From NCBI GenBank assembly GCA_049889395.1, contig JBMHDM010000020.1, positions 1 through 45,348 on the forward strand: a stretch of DNA of 45,348 bases, given 5' to 3'. This document shows, in pieces, positions 22,649 to 31,568 of this stretch. This stretch comes from UBA3537 sp049889395 (GTDB lineage Bacteria; Bacteroidota; Bacteroidia; Flavobacteriales; Flavobacteriaceae). How positions within the stretch are numbered: position 1 is the stretch's first letter; the number at the start of each line of letters is the position of its first letter. A model generated the notes under the pieces. That model saw nothing but the letters and a program-made list of their open reading frames with translations. It was not told the origin of the DNA and made no database searches. A program made the position numbers and the translations under genes.

Positions 22649-23786
22649 TATAATCCATAATTTCCAGACCATATCCAATCATTCCGACGCGTTTTTTTTG
22701 CTTGCTATTGGAGATTAACAGTAGTTTATTAATTTTTAAATCATGGAGAATCTGTGCCCCAATACCAAAGTCTTTATCATCCATTTTTACAGATGGCGCT
22801 TTGATGACTTCACCTGGTTTTTGAATATTTTCTAAAGTAGTTAATCGTTTTAATATATGTTCCGGCGAAGTGTTTTGATTGATAAAAATGATAGCGCCTT
22901 TCCCTTGTTTGTCAATCACTTTAAACATGTCATCTAACTTCTTATCGGCATTGTTTGTCAAAGTGCCCAATATGTCATTATTTACTAATGTAGAGTTGAT
23001 TCTTGTTGGTACAATTTCTTTGCTGGTCCAATGCCCTTTTGTAAGGGCAATATGAACGGCATCGTTGGTGGTTTGCTGATAGGCTCTCAATCTAAAGGCA
23101 CCAAACCGTGTTTCGATTTGAAAATCTTGCTTTTTTTCAATCAACGAATCGTGTTCCATTCTGTAGGCGACAAGATCTTCAATGGAAATGATTTTGAGAT
23201 CAAATTTTTTAGCCACTTTCACAAGTTGTGGTAGGCGGGCCATGGTACCATCTTCATTTAAAATCTCGACAAGAATGCCGGCAGGTTGAAGGCCAGCCAA
23301 GCGCGCTAAATCCACTGCTGCTTCTGTATGACCAGTTCGTCGTAACACGCCACCGTTTTTGGCTTTTAAAGGGAAAATATGTCCTGGACGCCCCAGGTCA
23401 CTTGGTTTTGTATCTGAACTGACAAGGGATTTGATCGTTTTGGATCGGTCTGAAACAGAAATTCCAGTTGTGCAACCATGTCCAATTAAATCGACAGATA
23501 CAGTGAATTGGGTGTGATGCAGTACGGTATTGTTTTGAACCATCATATTGAGTGCCAATTCATTACAACGGTCTTCTGTGAGTGGTGCGCATATCAATCC
23601 TCTGCCGTGAGTGGCCATAAAATTGATCATTTCTGGCGTAACACATTCTGCTGCTGCAATAAAATCGCCTTCGTTTTCACGGTTTTCATCATCAACTACA
23701 ACGACCACCTTCCCAGCTTGAATATCTTCAATGGCATCTTGAATAGAGTCCAGATTAATTTTAGTTGTTGATGAATGATCCGACAT
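22638..23786 (-). CDS. ribB: 3,4-dihydroxy-2-butanone 4-phosphate synthase with degenerate RibA domain (RibBX-like)
   Basis: A 382-residue protein. Residues 12-210 are a complete DHBP synthase, which makes the four-carbon precursor of riboflavin from ribulose 5-phosphate: DDENRENEGDF (32-42), HGRGLICAPL, HTQFTVSVD, GCTTGISVSDR, RPGHIFPL and RRTGHTEAAVDLARLAGL are all there. Residues 220-382 align with GTP cyclohydrolase II in position and in a few motifs (RFGAFRLRAYQ, DFGIGAQIL), but the zinc cysteines (normally GxCLTGD...RCDC) are replaced (RINSTLVNNDILGTL), there is no cysteine at all in this half, and the EGRGIGL stretch is missing. So only the RibB activity is expected. A separate ribA should exist elsewhere. 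It lies 43 bases downstream of the LptF/G gene, with its own -7 box. Confidence 0.9.
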   Translation of the reverse strand: MSDHSSTTKINLDSIQDAIEDIQAGKVVVVVDDENRENEGDFIAAAECVTPEMINFMATHGRGLICAPLTEDRCNELALNMMVQNNTVLHHTQFTVSVDLIGHGCTTGISVSDRSKTIKSLVSSDTKPSDLGRPGHIFPLKAKNGGVLRRTGHTEAAVDLARLAGLQPAGILVEILNEDGTMARLPQLVKVAKKFDLKIISIEDLVAYRMEHDSLIEKKQDFQIETRFGAFRLRAYQQTTNDAVHIALTKGHWTSKEIVPTRINSTLVNNDILGTLTNNADKKLDDMFKVIDKQGKGAIIFINQNTSPEHILKRLTTLENIQKPGEVIKAPSVKMDDKDFGIGAQILHDLKINKLLLISNSKQKKRVGMIGYGLEIMDYINY

Positions 23787-23804
23787 ATCAAATTATTTTT
23801 TTTG

Positions 23805-23812
23805 CAAAGATA
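23805..23812 (-). promoter_or_regulatory. -7 promoter box before the ribB-type gene
   Basis: TATCTTTG on the minus strand matches TAnnTTTG. Predicted start is about 12 bases before the ATG at 23,786. The upstream -33 position would lie in the end of the LptF/G gene and shows no TTG. It may be an internal promoter of the ftsK-lolA-lptG unit. Confidence 0.35.
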
Positions 23813-23829
23813 TTATATGCAATTTAAAG

Positions 23830-25809
23830 TTAGGAGATTTTGGCTAAATCTTCTTTCATTTTCCTATTGAAATATAACCTGTATAGGAAAAATAGGGGGA
23901 ATGCTAGTATTATAAAGATGACATTATTAGTTGTGAATTTTTTGTTTAGAATTTTATAAAATTCAGATTGGTATTTTAAAACTTTGGGGAAAACTATTAA
24001 AAATAACACTAATGATAGAATTGCAATAAGTACTAGAATATTTCCAACCTCAGGTGCTCCGTTATTATTTAAGACCAATCCGATAATTCCAAAAATTAAA
24101 AATACACTGTGAGCTAAAACACCCAATGTGGCATTCTCGTGATAATCTTCAAGATGACGAACGCCGTTTTCGTATGACTCATTGATTAATTGCCCTGACA
24201 TTCTTAACTCTAGCTCTGAAACACATCTTTGTTCTAAGATATTTAAAGCATAATTTTTGTGATCAATATTGAAACCATATTGTCTGTAATTTTGAATTAA
24301 ATCTATAAGTTTATGGTTTTCAAAACCCTTTAATTTATCAATTTCAGACAGTTCTGTTATGTTTGATGAATCGTTTAATAGTTTGGACTTTACAAATCGT
24401 TTTTTGAGTGGTATTAATATGGCATCCATATCCATCAAAGCCCGATCTTTGGTTGCTCTACTTGTTAAATAGACACTAAACGGCAACATTATAATACCGG
24501 CAAGCCAGGTTGCAAATACAGGATTTAAACTATTGTCTTCAGAGCTATTTTTGGCAAAAATACTGATGAAATGGTAAGTTAAAAAAATCAAAATAGCAAT
24601 GACTAAGGGAAGTCCAATTCCGCCTTTACGAATTAAGGCACCAAGAGGGGCTCCAACAAAGAATAATACAATACACATTAGACCAAGGGCAAATTTGTCG
24701 TGAAAGGCTACGATGTGTTTATTGATATTGATTGTGGAAATTAAGAAAGCCTTGCTTTTGACCTTTAGCTCGTCTTGAGCCGAGGTGGTTGAACCTATTG
24801 CCAATTCTAATAATTGTACTGACTTTCGGTCTTTAAATAAGGATAGCACATCTTTTGGAACAGTATCTGAAAGGATTTCTTTGGTTTTATAATTCAAATT
24901 TAGATTGGGTTGATTCGAGCGGTTTAACATGGCTTTCGAAAACACATCAAAAGATTTATTTTGGTTTACATAGAGAGAATCTAAAGTCGTTGTGAGTTCA
25001 GCAATACCAAGCATATTGTACCTTGCATTGGCGTCCTTTTGTTCAAAATCTACGTTATTGAAATCAGATAAATCTAGATTGATAACATATTTTTCAAATG
25101 TACTTTTAATTTGAGGTCTGTTTTTAGTTCGTTTTTGATAGTTGGCCGGTTGAAGTTCATCATAATAATTTCCATCATATAAAATCAACTGCAGAATATC
25201 AGAGTTTTCATCGCTATAAAATTCTCCAGTATTGGCTTTGATGACGGTGTAATTTCCTGATGTTCCACTTTTTTTTTGGTGAATAATAACGTCCTCTAGA
25301 AATTGGCCATTATCACCACTTTTTTTAGCAACTTTTATATTTACGTTTTGTAATTGGTTAAATTGTCCTTCAGCTATGGCCATAGCAGGTTTGACACGAG
25401 CAATATTCCTTCTTAGGTTGTAGAAGTTATATTCTGCAAGTGGAATCACATTGTTAGCAAAGAAAAAGCTTAAAATTGCTAGAAAAACAATAAATACACT
25501 CAAACTTTTCATGGCGCGTTGCAAGGAAATTCCAGTTGATTTCATGGCTGCGAATTCGTAATTTTCTGAAAAATTCCCAAAAACCATTATTGAAACCAAT
25601 AAAATAGTTAGTGGCAACACAAGCACTACAATCCGTGGTGAGACATACAATAGAAATTTAAATATGATTTCGATTTCTAATTCTTTACCTGCCAACTCTG
25701 AAATATAAACCCAAACAGATTGTAGTAAAAAAATGAGCATCAAAATGATGAAAACACTTAAAAACGTTTTTAAGAAAGTGTAAAATATGTAACGATCTAA
25801 GATTTTCAA
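23830..25809 (-). CDS. LptF/LptG family permease with C-terminal extension
   Basis: A 659-residue inner-membrane protein of the YjgP/YjgQ family, the permease of the Lpt system that extracts lipopolysaccharide and passes it to the periplasmic bridge. Three N-terminal helices (about 10-35, 52-80, 100-120) are followed by a periplasmic beta domain (about 125-340) and three more helices (about 370-460), the standard layout of about 360-450 residues. The rest (about 470-659) is a C-terminal extension with a helical, charged part and two or three further hydrophobic segments (HSVFLIFGIIGLVLNN, ILVLIAILSLVLFLIVF). The start is TTG at 25,809: the in-frame stretch back to the previous stop has no ATG. 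Genes lolA (8 bases upstream) and ftsK precede it. Confidence 0.88.
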   Translation of the reverse strand: MKILDRYIFYTFLKTFLSVFIILMLIFLLQSVWVYISELAGKELEIEIIFKFLLYVSPRIVVLVLPLTILLVSIMVFGNFSENYEFAAMKSTGISLQRAMKSLSVFIVFLAILSFFFANNVIPLAEYNFYNLRRNIARVKPAMAIAEGQFNQLQNVNIKVAKKSGDNGQFLEDVIIHQKKSGTSGNYTVIKANTGEFYSDENSDILQLILYDGNYYDELQPANYQKRTKNRPQIKSTFEKYVINLDLSDFNNVDFEQKDANARYNMLGIAELTTTLDSLYVNQNKSFDVFSKAMLNRSNQPNLNLNYKTKEILSDTVPKDVLSLFKDRKSVQLLELAIGSTTSAQDELKVKSKAFLISTININKHIVAFHDKFALGLMCIVLFFVGAPLGALIRKGGIGLPLVIAILIFLTYHFISIFAKNSSEDNSLNPVFATWLAGIIMLPFSVYLTSRATKDRALMDMDAILIPLKKRFVKSKLLNDSSNITELSEIDKLKGFENHKLIDLIQNYRQYGFNIDHKNYALNILEQRCVSELELRMSGQLINESYENGVRHLEDYHENATLGVLAHSVFLIFGIIGLVLNNNGAPEVGNILVLIAILSLVLFLIVFPKVLKYQSEFYKILNKKFTTNNVIFIILAFPLFFLYRLYFNRKMKEDLAKIS

Positions 25810-25817
25810 AAGTAACT

Positions 25818-26480
25818 TTAATCTAAATTATTGATGTAGTACCCCTTGTATTCTGAGGTATCAAATTTAAAAAAAGTAGGCGAGAGCAGACTGTTTGGCT
25901 CAAAGGTGTCAACGGTTAGTGTGGTTTTGGTATCGTTTTTTCCAATTTCGATCAGGTTATAAATATGTTTTGTTTTCAGATCTACACCTAGCAGCGCATA
26001 TTTTATTTCTGAATCATAATCAATGGGCGAAAATTTAATGTATTGGATGCTTCGACCAAATTTCTTCTGAATGATATCCATTTTGTAATTGTATCCTTCT
26101 TCATAAAAATTAAAAAGAGAACTTGGCGAAATCGTACTTTCTTCATCATCATTATTGGCAGAAATGGTTACCTCTTCATCCTCCGTACTTATCGTATGGA
26201 GCGTTTCTCCATCAAATATTCTTTTAATTCCCAATATATCAAGAACATATTTATCATCTTCTAATATTATTTTTCCTGTCGTTTCTTGTCTAATATTTTC
26301 AGATTCATTTTCCAGGATATATCTAAAATTTACTGTGATATTTTTGTAACTCTCAATTTTAGTATTTACTTCTCTAAGTAAGGTTTTTGCTTCGGGGTCT
26401 TTAGTTTGTGCCTCAATACTAATGACGAAGAGTAAGCAAATAATGTATAAAAGCGAAATTGATTTATGCTGATGTTTCAT
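25818..26480 (-). CDS. lolA: LolA-like outer-membrane lipoprotein carrier protein
   Basis: This 220-residue exported protein has a signal peptide (ISLLYIICLLFVISIEAQ) and then the LolA-type half-barrel: LLREVNTKIESYKNITVNFRY at the start, TTGKIILEDDKYVLDILGIKRIFDGETLHTI in the middle, and SPTFFKFDTSEYKG near the end. LolA carries lipoproteins from the LolCDE exporter to the outer membrane through the periplasm. Identity between distant LolA proteins is low, so this is a fold-level call. Its ATG lies inside the end of ftsK (17-base overlap), and lptF/G follows 8 bases later, making one envelope-building transcript. Confidence 0.85.
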   Translation of the reverse strand: MKHQHKSISLLYIICLLFVISIEAQTKDPEAKTLLREVNTKIESYKNITVNFRYILENESENIRQETTGKIILEDDKYVLDILGIKRIFDGETLHTISTEDEEVTISANNDDEESTISPSSLFNFYEEGYNYKMDIIQKKFGRSIQYIKFSPIDYDSEIKYALLGVDLKTKHIYNLIEIGKNDTKTTLTVDTFEPNSLLSPTFFKFDTSEYKGYYINNLD

Positions 26481-28833
26481 TGTCTAATAATTGATTTAGA
26501 GCAACAAGATCAGGAACCAAAACTTGTCTGGCTTTACTTCCTTCAAACGGCCCTACAATACCTGCAGCTTCCAATTGATCTATTAAACGACCTGCACGAT
26601 TGTATCCTAATTTAAGTTTTCTTTGTAAAAGAGATGCAGAGCCTTGCTGTGCTACCACAATAACTTCTGCAGCTTCTCTAAAAAGCTTGTCACGATCATT
26701 GATGTCAATATCAAGACTTGTGCCAGATTCTTCACTGATATACTCTGGTAAGATGTAGGCACTCGGGTAGGCTTTTTGTGAACCAATAAAATCTGTTAAT
26801 TTTTCTACTTCAGGCGTATCCACAAATGCACATTGTATTCTAACAAGATCATTGCCTTGTGTGTAAAGCAAATCTCCACGGCCAATAAGTTGGTCAGCTC
26901 CAGAGCTATCTAAGATCGTTCTTGAATCAATTTTTGAAGTAACTCTAAAGGCAATTCGCGCCGGAAAATTGGCTTTAATAATTCCAGTTATAACATTTAC
27001 AGATGGACGTTGTGTTGCAATGATTAAGTGTATTCCAATAGCCCTAGCGAGTTGTGCCAGTCGTGCAATAGGGGTTTCCACTTCTTTACCAGCCGTCATG
27101 ATCAAATCTGCAAATTCATCAACAACAAGAACGATATAGGGCAGAAATTTGTGTCCGTCATTAGGGTTTAATTTTCTGGCTTTAAATTTAGCGTTGTACT
27201 CTTTGATATTTCTACAAAAAGCAGTTTTTAGCAAATCGTAGCGGTTATCCATCTCTATGCACAATGAATTTAAGGTATTGATAACCTTTGTGTTATCTGT
27301 TATTATCGCATCTTCAGAGTCTGGTAGTTTCGCTAGGTAGTGACGTTCAATTTTATTGAATAAAGTTAGCTCAACTTTTTTAGGATCGACCAAAACAAAC
27401 TTAACTTCAGCAGGGTGTTTTTTGTATAGTAATGAGGTTAAAACTGCATTTAATCCTACCGATTTTCCCTGTCCAGTTGCGCCAGCCATTAATAAATGTG
27501 GCATTTTAGCTAGATCAACAACGTAGGTTTCGTTACTAATCGTTTTTCCCAAAGCAATGGGAAGTTCCAGCTCTGATTTTTGAAATTTCTGTGAGGAAAT
27601 AACAGATTGCATTGACACAATGGTCGAATTTTTATTGGGCACTTCTATACCGATAGTCCCTCGTCCTGGGATGGGTGCAATAATTCGAATCCCCAGTGCA
27701 GAGAGTGATAACGCAATGTCATCCTCTAAATTTTTAATTTTAGAGATTCGAATTCCGGCCTCTGGGATAATTTCATATAAAGTTACTGTAGGTCCCACAG
27801 TGGCCTTGATACTACTTATTCCAATTTTATAATTGATTAGGGTTTCAACAATATTATTTTTATTGTTTTCCAATTCTTCTTCGTTGATTGTAATACCTTC
27901 AGTATCATATTTTTTTAAAATATCAAGAGGAGGAAAAACAAATTTTGATAGTTCTAGCGTAGGATCAAATTCGCCAAAGTCCTCTACCAGTCTAGAGGCT
28001 AAGTTATCGGTTTCAGACAACTCATCTTTGGCTACATTTACTTCCATTTTCATGTTCATGTCATTGATAACCTTTTCTGGAATGTCCTTCTTTTTATCAA
28101 TATTTGAGTGGTTTTGAATTGTTGGCTCTAGATTTTTCAATGGTGTTTCAAAAGTGGAATCAGATGTGGTGTCTATGTTGATCTCTGTTGTGGACTCAAC
28201 AGGATTTTGATTTTCTTTTTCTAGTACCTGGGATAGTTCTGTAGAGGTTTTCTTTTTTTGATTGCTAAATAGCTTAGCAATTTGTTGCGGAGAAACTTTA
28301 AATCGTATGGCGATGTAGCAAATAAAAGCAAACAGAAGGAGTAGGGCAGTTCCAATTTTACCGATATAGTCTTGTAAAAATAAATTCATCTCATAGCCTA
28401 TGACCCCCCCAAGAGCAGGGAAAGCATTAAAGGCGTATCCTGTTGTAATTGAAAGCCAAATGATAATCAGTGTACCCCAAAACCAATGACGAAATAAGCG
28501 TTGTTTGGAAGTATTCATTAGGACAGTTACGCCTGAGATTGCCAAAAGTCCAGAAAACAGTACCGATGCTATTCCAAACCCCTTATAAACTAGTAGATGA
28601 CTGATCCAAGCTCCGAATTTACTTAACCAATTGTTGGTAGGAATCGTTCTATTTGTAAAGTTACCTAGCGTACTTTGATCGCTATCACCCGTAAAGAAAT
28701 AGGAGATAATAGAAATAAAAACCAACAGGCCTAAAATCACCAAAAAACTGCCAAATACAAGCCGTTGTGGGTTAGTTAGGGTAATTTCTGGAAGGATTGA
28801 TTTCTTATTTTTTTGGCCCGTTGTTCTGGTCAT
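26464..28833 (-). CDS. ftsK: DNA translocase FtsK
   Basis: This 789-residue protein has four to five N-terminal transmembrane helices (about 28-50, 75-105, 112-132, 155-175), a charged linker (about 190-290) and the RecA-like motor. Walker A is GATGQGKSVGLNA (near 450-460), Walker B is IVLVVDEFADLI, and ARLARAIGIHLIIATQRP is the conserved block after it. The C-terminal gamma winged-helix domain (SLLQRKLKLGYNRAGRLIDQLEAAGIVG) reads KOPS-like DNA signals and activates XerD. It pumps DNA at the division septum. It starts at 28,833 with a -7 box just upstream and overlaps lolA. Confidence 0.95.
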   Translation of the reverse strand: MTRTTGQKNKKSILPEITLTNPQRLVFGSFLVILGLLVFISIISYFFTGDSDQSTLGNFTNRTIPTNNWLSKFGAWISHLLVYKGFGIASVLFSGLLAISGVTVLMNTSKQRLFRHWFWGTLIIIWLSITTGYAFNAFPALGGVIGYEMNLFLQDYIGKIGTALLLLFAFICYIAIRFKVSPQQIAKLFSNQKKKTSTELSQVLEKENQNPVESTTEINIDTTSDSTFETPLKNLEPTIQNHSNIDKKKDIPEKVINDMNMKMEVNVAKDELSETDNLASRLVEDFGEFDPTLELSKFVFPPLDILKKYDTEGITINEEELENNKNNIVETLINYKIGISSIKATVGPTVTLYEIIPEAGIRISKIKNLEDDIALSLSALGIRIIAPIPGRGTIGIEVPNKNSTIVSMQSVISSQKFQKSELELPIALGKTISNETYVVDLAKMPHLLMAGATGQGKSVGLNAVLTSLLYKKHPAEVKFVLVDPKKVELTLFNKIERHYLAKLPDSEDAIITDNTKVINTLNSLCIEMDNRYDLLKTAFCRNIKEYNAKFKARKLNPNDGHKFLPYIVLVVDEFADLIMTAGKEVETPIARLAQLARAIGIHLIIATQRPSVNVITGIIKANFPARIAFRVTSKIDSRTILDSSGADQLIGRGDLLYTQGNDLVRIQCAFVDTPEVEKLTDFIGSQKAYPSAYILPEYISEESGTSLDIDINDRDKLFREAAEVIVVAQQGSASLLQRKLKLGYNRAGRLIDQLEAAGIVGPFEGSKARQVLVPDLVALNQLLDNETSA

Positions 28834-28853
28834 ACGCTTTTCGTGGTTGGAAA

Positions 28854-28861
28854 CAAAAATA
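28854..28861 (-). promoter_or_regulatory. -7 promoter box of the ftsK-lolA-lptF/G unit
   Basis: TATTTTTG on the minus strand. Predicted start is about 14 bases before the ftsK ATG at 28,833. No clear -33 TTG at the standard distance. Confidence 0.4.
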
Positions 28862-28908
28862 CAAATTAATAAACTTTATTTGAATAGGGAATAGAAATTC
28901 GTTTTAAA

Positions 28909-28939
28909 TAAAAAAAGACCCAGCAACTACTGGGTCTTT
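28909..28939 (-). terminator. Rho-independent terminator of katG
   Basis: AAAGACCCAG (28,914-28,923) and CTGGGTCTTT (28,930-28,939) form a perfect 10-bp stem with loop CAACTA. On the minus strand it is followed by a long T run (A run 28,909-28,916 on plus). It lies 21 bases past the katG stop, insulating ftsK from katG. Confidence 0.9.
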
Positions 28940-28960
28940 CTATTTAAAATCTATGATTTG

Positions 28961-31084
28961 TTATTTTAAATCAAAACGGTCAGCGTTCATAACTTTATTC
29001 CAAGCTGCAATAAAATCCTGGACAAATTTACTGTTGTTATCATTTTGAGAATAAACTTCGACAATTGCTCTGAGCTCAGAGTTTGAGCCAAAAACCAAAT
29101 CAGTTCGAGAAGCAGTACGTACTTTGGTTCCAGTTATTCTGTCCACTGACGTGTAAGAATTAAAACCAGAAGATTCCCATTTTACATCCATGGACAAAAG
29201 CGTTTTAAACCAAGAATTATCGAGTGTTCCGTTTGTCCAAATGCCATCGCCAGAACTTGAAATTCCCATAGCACGCAATCCACCAACTAAAACTGTCAGT
29301 TCAACTGGAGTTAAGCCAAGGAGTTGTGCTTTGTCAAGCATGATTTCTTCGGGTGATACCGCAAATTCTTTTTCAGCATAGTTTCTAAACCCACATGCTC
29401 TAGGTTTTAGTAAATCGAATGAGTTTACATCGGTTTCCTCTTGCGTTGCATCGCCTCTTCCTGTAGTAACATCAACTGAACTTCCACTGGCCATTTCAAT
29501 CCCCACAGCACCTCCAATTACTATGACATCAGCTATACTACTGCCCGTATTTTTGGAGATTGTTGTATAGATATTCAGAACTTTTTGAAGCTGTTCTGGT
29601 TTATTGACTTCCCAATTTTTTTGGGGCTCTAAACGAATTCGAGCACCATTGCCCCCCCCACGGTTATCAGATTGACGAAATGTTGATGCCGAGGCCCAAG
29701 CCGTTTCAATCATTTCGATTTGTGTTAATCCACTGTCTTTGACAGCAGATCTGACTTGATGTTCTTGATCTTTTGAAAGAACTGGGGTTGATGGTACTGG
29801 ATCTTGCCAAATATACGCTACGTCTTTAAAATCACCTGCAACATAATTGCTTTTTGGTCCCATGTCTCTGTGAAGAAGTTTAAACCATGCTCGTGCAAAG
29901 GCCTCCCCAAAAGTATCAGGATTTGCTAAGAAATTTTCGCAAATTTTACGATATTCTGGATCAACTTTCATAGACATATCTGCTGTTGTCATCATTGGAA
30001 GAACTTTTTCATCACTTCCATCAACTTGAGGCACCATATCTTCTTCATCACAATTTGTAGGGTGCCATTGCCATGCTCCGGCAGGACTTTTCTTACATTC
30101 CCATTCGTATTTGAATAACAAGGTTAAATAACCCATATCCCATTGAATAGGATTGGTGGTCCAAGGTCCTTCAATACCACTAGTGATGGTGTCTACACCC
30201 TTTCCTGATTTGTGTGTACTCAACCAACCAAAACCTTGAGTCTCGATAGCTTCACCCTCTGGTTCAGCACCCACTTGTGCTGCATCTCCAGCACCGTGTG
30301 CCTTACCAAAAGTATGACCACCTGCAGTGAGGGCAACCGTTTCTTCATCGTTCATCGCCATACGCTTAAAGGTTTCACGAACATCTTGAGCAGATAAGGC
30401 TGGATCAGGATTTCCATTTGGTCCTTCAGGGTTTACATAAATAAGTCCCATCTGAACTGCCGCTAGCGGATTTTCCAAATCTTGACGAGTTTTGCCATAA
30501 CGATTGTCGCCCAACCACTCGTCTTCAGCGCCCCAATATATGTCTTTTTCGGGATGCCAAATATCTTCTCTTCCAAGGGCTGTGCCATGGTTGGGACCTC
30601 CCATATCTTCGATAGCCACATTGCCTGCAAGTACAAGCAAATCGGCCCAGCTTAATTGGTTTCCATATTTTTCTTTGATAGGCCAAAGGAGTCTTCTAGC
30701 TTTATCTAAATTTCCATTGTCTGGCCAAGAATTTAAGGGCGCAAAACGTTGCGCTCCAGTACCAGCACCGCCACGACCATCACCAGTACGGTAAGTTCCA
30801 GCAGCATGCCAGGTCATACGTATAAAAAATGGACCATAGTGTCCGTAATCTGCCGGCCACCAGTCTTGACTATTGGACATGACAGCTTTTAAGTCTGCTT
30901 TAACGGCTTCTAAGTCTAGTTGTTTTACAATTTTTTTGTAATCAACGTCTGCAACGGGTGTACTTTTGGTATCGTGCTGACGCAGTATATCAAGATTCAA
31001 TTGATTGGGCCACCAATCTTTGTTTTGGGTGCCAAGATTGGGTTTGGTTGTGGATCCGTGAAATGGACATTTACTTTCGTTCAT
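28961..31084 (-). CDS. katG: Catalase-peroxidase KatG
   Basis: This 707-residue bifunctional heme enzyme removes hydrogen peroxide. The distal site is R89, W92 and H93 in RMTWHAAGTYR. The proximal heme ligand is H257 in TAGGHTFGKAHG. The Met-Tyr-Trp adduct needed for catalase activity is present as M242, Y216 and W92. A second, degenerate copy of the peroxidase domain forms the C-terminal half, as in all KatG. No signal peptide is seen, so it is cytoplasmic; some KatG are exported, but this N terminus (MNESKCPFHG) is the plain type. It stands between two terminators as a single-gene unit. About 225 bases lie upstream; I could not find a definite OxyR or PerR site there. Confidence 0.97.
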   Translation of the reverse strand: MNESKCPFHGSTTKPNLGTQNKDWWPNQLNLDILRQHDTKSTPVADVDYKKIVKQLDLEAVKADLKAVMSNSQDWWPADYGHYGPFFIRMTWHAAGTYRTGDGRGGAGTGAQRFAPLNSWPDNGNLDKARRLLWPIKEKYGNQLSWADLLVLAGNVAIEDMGGPNHGTALGREDIWHPEKDIYWGAEDEWLGDNRYGKTRQDLENPLAAVQMGLIYVNPEGPNGNPDPALSAQDVRETFKRMAMNDEETVALTAGGHTFGKAHGAGDAAQVGAEPEGEAIETQGFGWLSTHKSGKGVDTITSGIEGPWTTNPIQWDMGYLTLLFKYEWECKKSPAGAWQWHPTNCDEEDMVPQVDGSDEKVLPMMTTADMSMKVDPEYRKICENFLANPDTFGEAFARAWFKLLHRDMGPKSNYVAGDFKDVAYIWQDPVPSTPVLSKDQEHQVRSAVKDSGLTQIEMIETAWASASTFRQSDNRGGGNGARIRLEPQKNWEVNKPEQLQKVLNIYTTISKNTGSSIADVIVIGGAVGIEMASGSSVDVTTGRGDATQEETDVNSFDLLKPRACGFRNYAEKEFAVSPEEIMLDKAQLLGLTPVELTVLVGGLRAMGISSSGDGIWTNGTLDNSWFKTLLSMDVKWESSGFNSYTSVDRITGTKVRTASRTDLVFGSNSELRAIVEVYSQNDNNSKFVQDFIAAWNKVMNADRFDLK

Positions 31085-31261
31085 AATGAAATAGTTTTGG
31101 ATTAAACGTTAGTAAATTTATTAAAATTATTTTCTGAATCTTTTGATTTGTATTAATTAAACTTATGATAATATAGGTTTTGACAATTATATGATTACTT
31201 CAGGTGTTATGATGTTATTTGTGATTATAGGTTTGTGAATTTTTATTTCATTAGCTATGGC

Positions 31262-31294
31262 CAAAAAAAAACCACACGTTTAAGTGTGGTTTTG
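31262..31294 (-). terminator. Rho-independent terminator of the prx-trx-DUF6952 unit
   Basis: On the minus strand AACCACAC (31,291-31,284), loop TTAAAC, GTGTGGTT (31,277-31,270), then a run of eight T. Perfect 8-bp stem, 20 bases after the stop of the DUF6952-type gene. Confidence 0.88.
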
Positions 31295-31310
31295 ATGGGA
31301 TTTAAATTAT

Positions 31311-31568
31311 CTAGGTGTCAATAGAGCCCAAGACACGTTTCATAAACGCATTAAGTGCTTCTTTTTCTGGGGTTCCAGATTTGATCATTTTATGTACTTC
31401 AATAGCACCGTACATGTTTGAAATTAACTCACCAATTACATTTAGTTCCTCGTCTTGTAGACTTGGAAGTTCACTTAGGGCTTCTAGAGTTTCAATGGTT
31501 TCGTTGAGATAGTCAACGTCATTTTGGTGGATGAATCGGTTAAGATGTTTAATAATCGGCAACTTCAT
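31311..31568 (-). CDS. DUF6952-type small protein
   Basis: This 85-residue soluble, acidic, helix-rich protein (MKLPIIKHLNRFIHQNDVDY; then LQDEELNVIGELISNMYGAIEVHKMI; end ALNAFMKRVLGSID) corresponds to what I know as DUF6952 of Flavobacteriia. It has no cysteine, signal peptide or membrane segment. Its ATG lies within the last bases of the thioredoxin gene (20-base overlap), and the peroxiredoxin gene comes before that, so it is the third gene of a peroxide-detoxifying unit. A strong terminator follows. Function unknown; the context suggests a partner of the thioredoxin or peroxiredoxin. Confidence 0.78.
   Translation of the reverse strand: MKLPIIKHLNRFIHQNDVDYLNETIETLEALSELPSLQDEELNVIGELISNMYGAIEVHKMIKSGTPEKEALNAFMKRVLGSIDT

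Noticed and set aside
30504..30794. 96-residue plus-strand reading frame inside katG
   Set aside because: It is the antisense of a conserved part of katG, with no promoter or family signature, and so a composition shadow.
31085..31261. OxyR or PerR operator in front of katG
   Set aside because: AT-rich stretches with partial dyads occur, but none fits a consensus well enough. A TTG with TAAGTTTA 18 bases later is only a weak promoter match.
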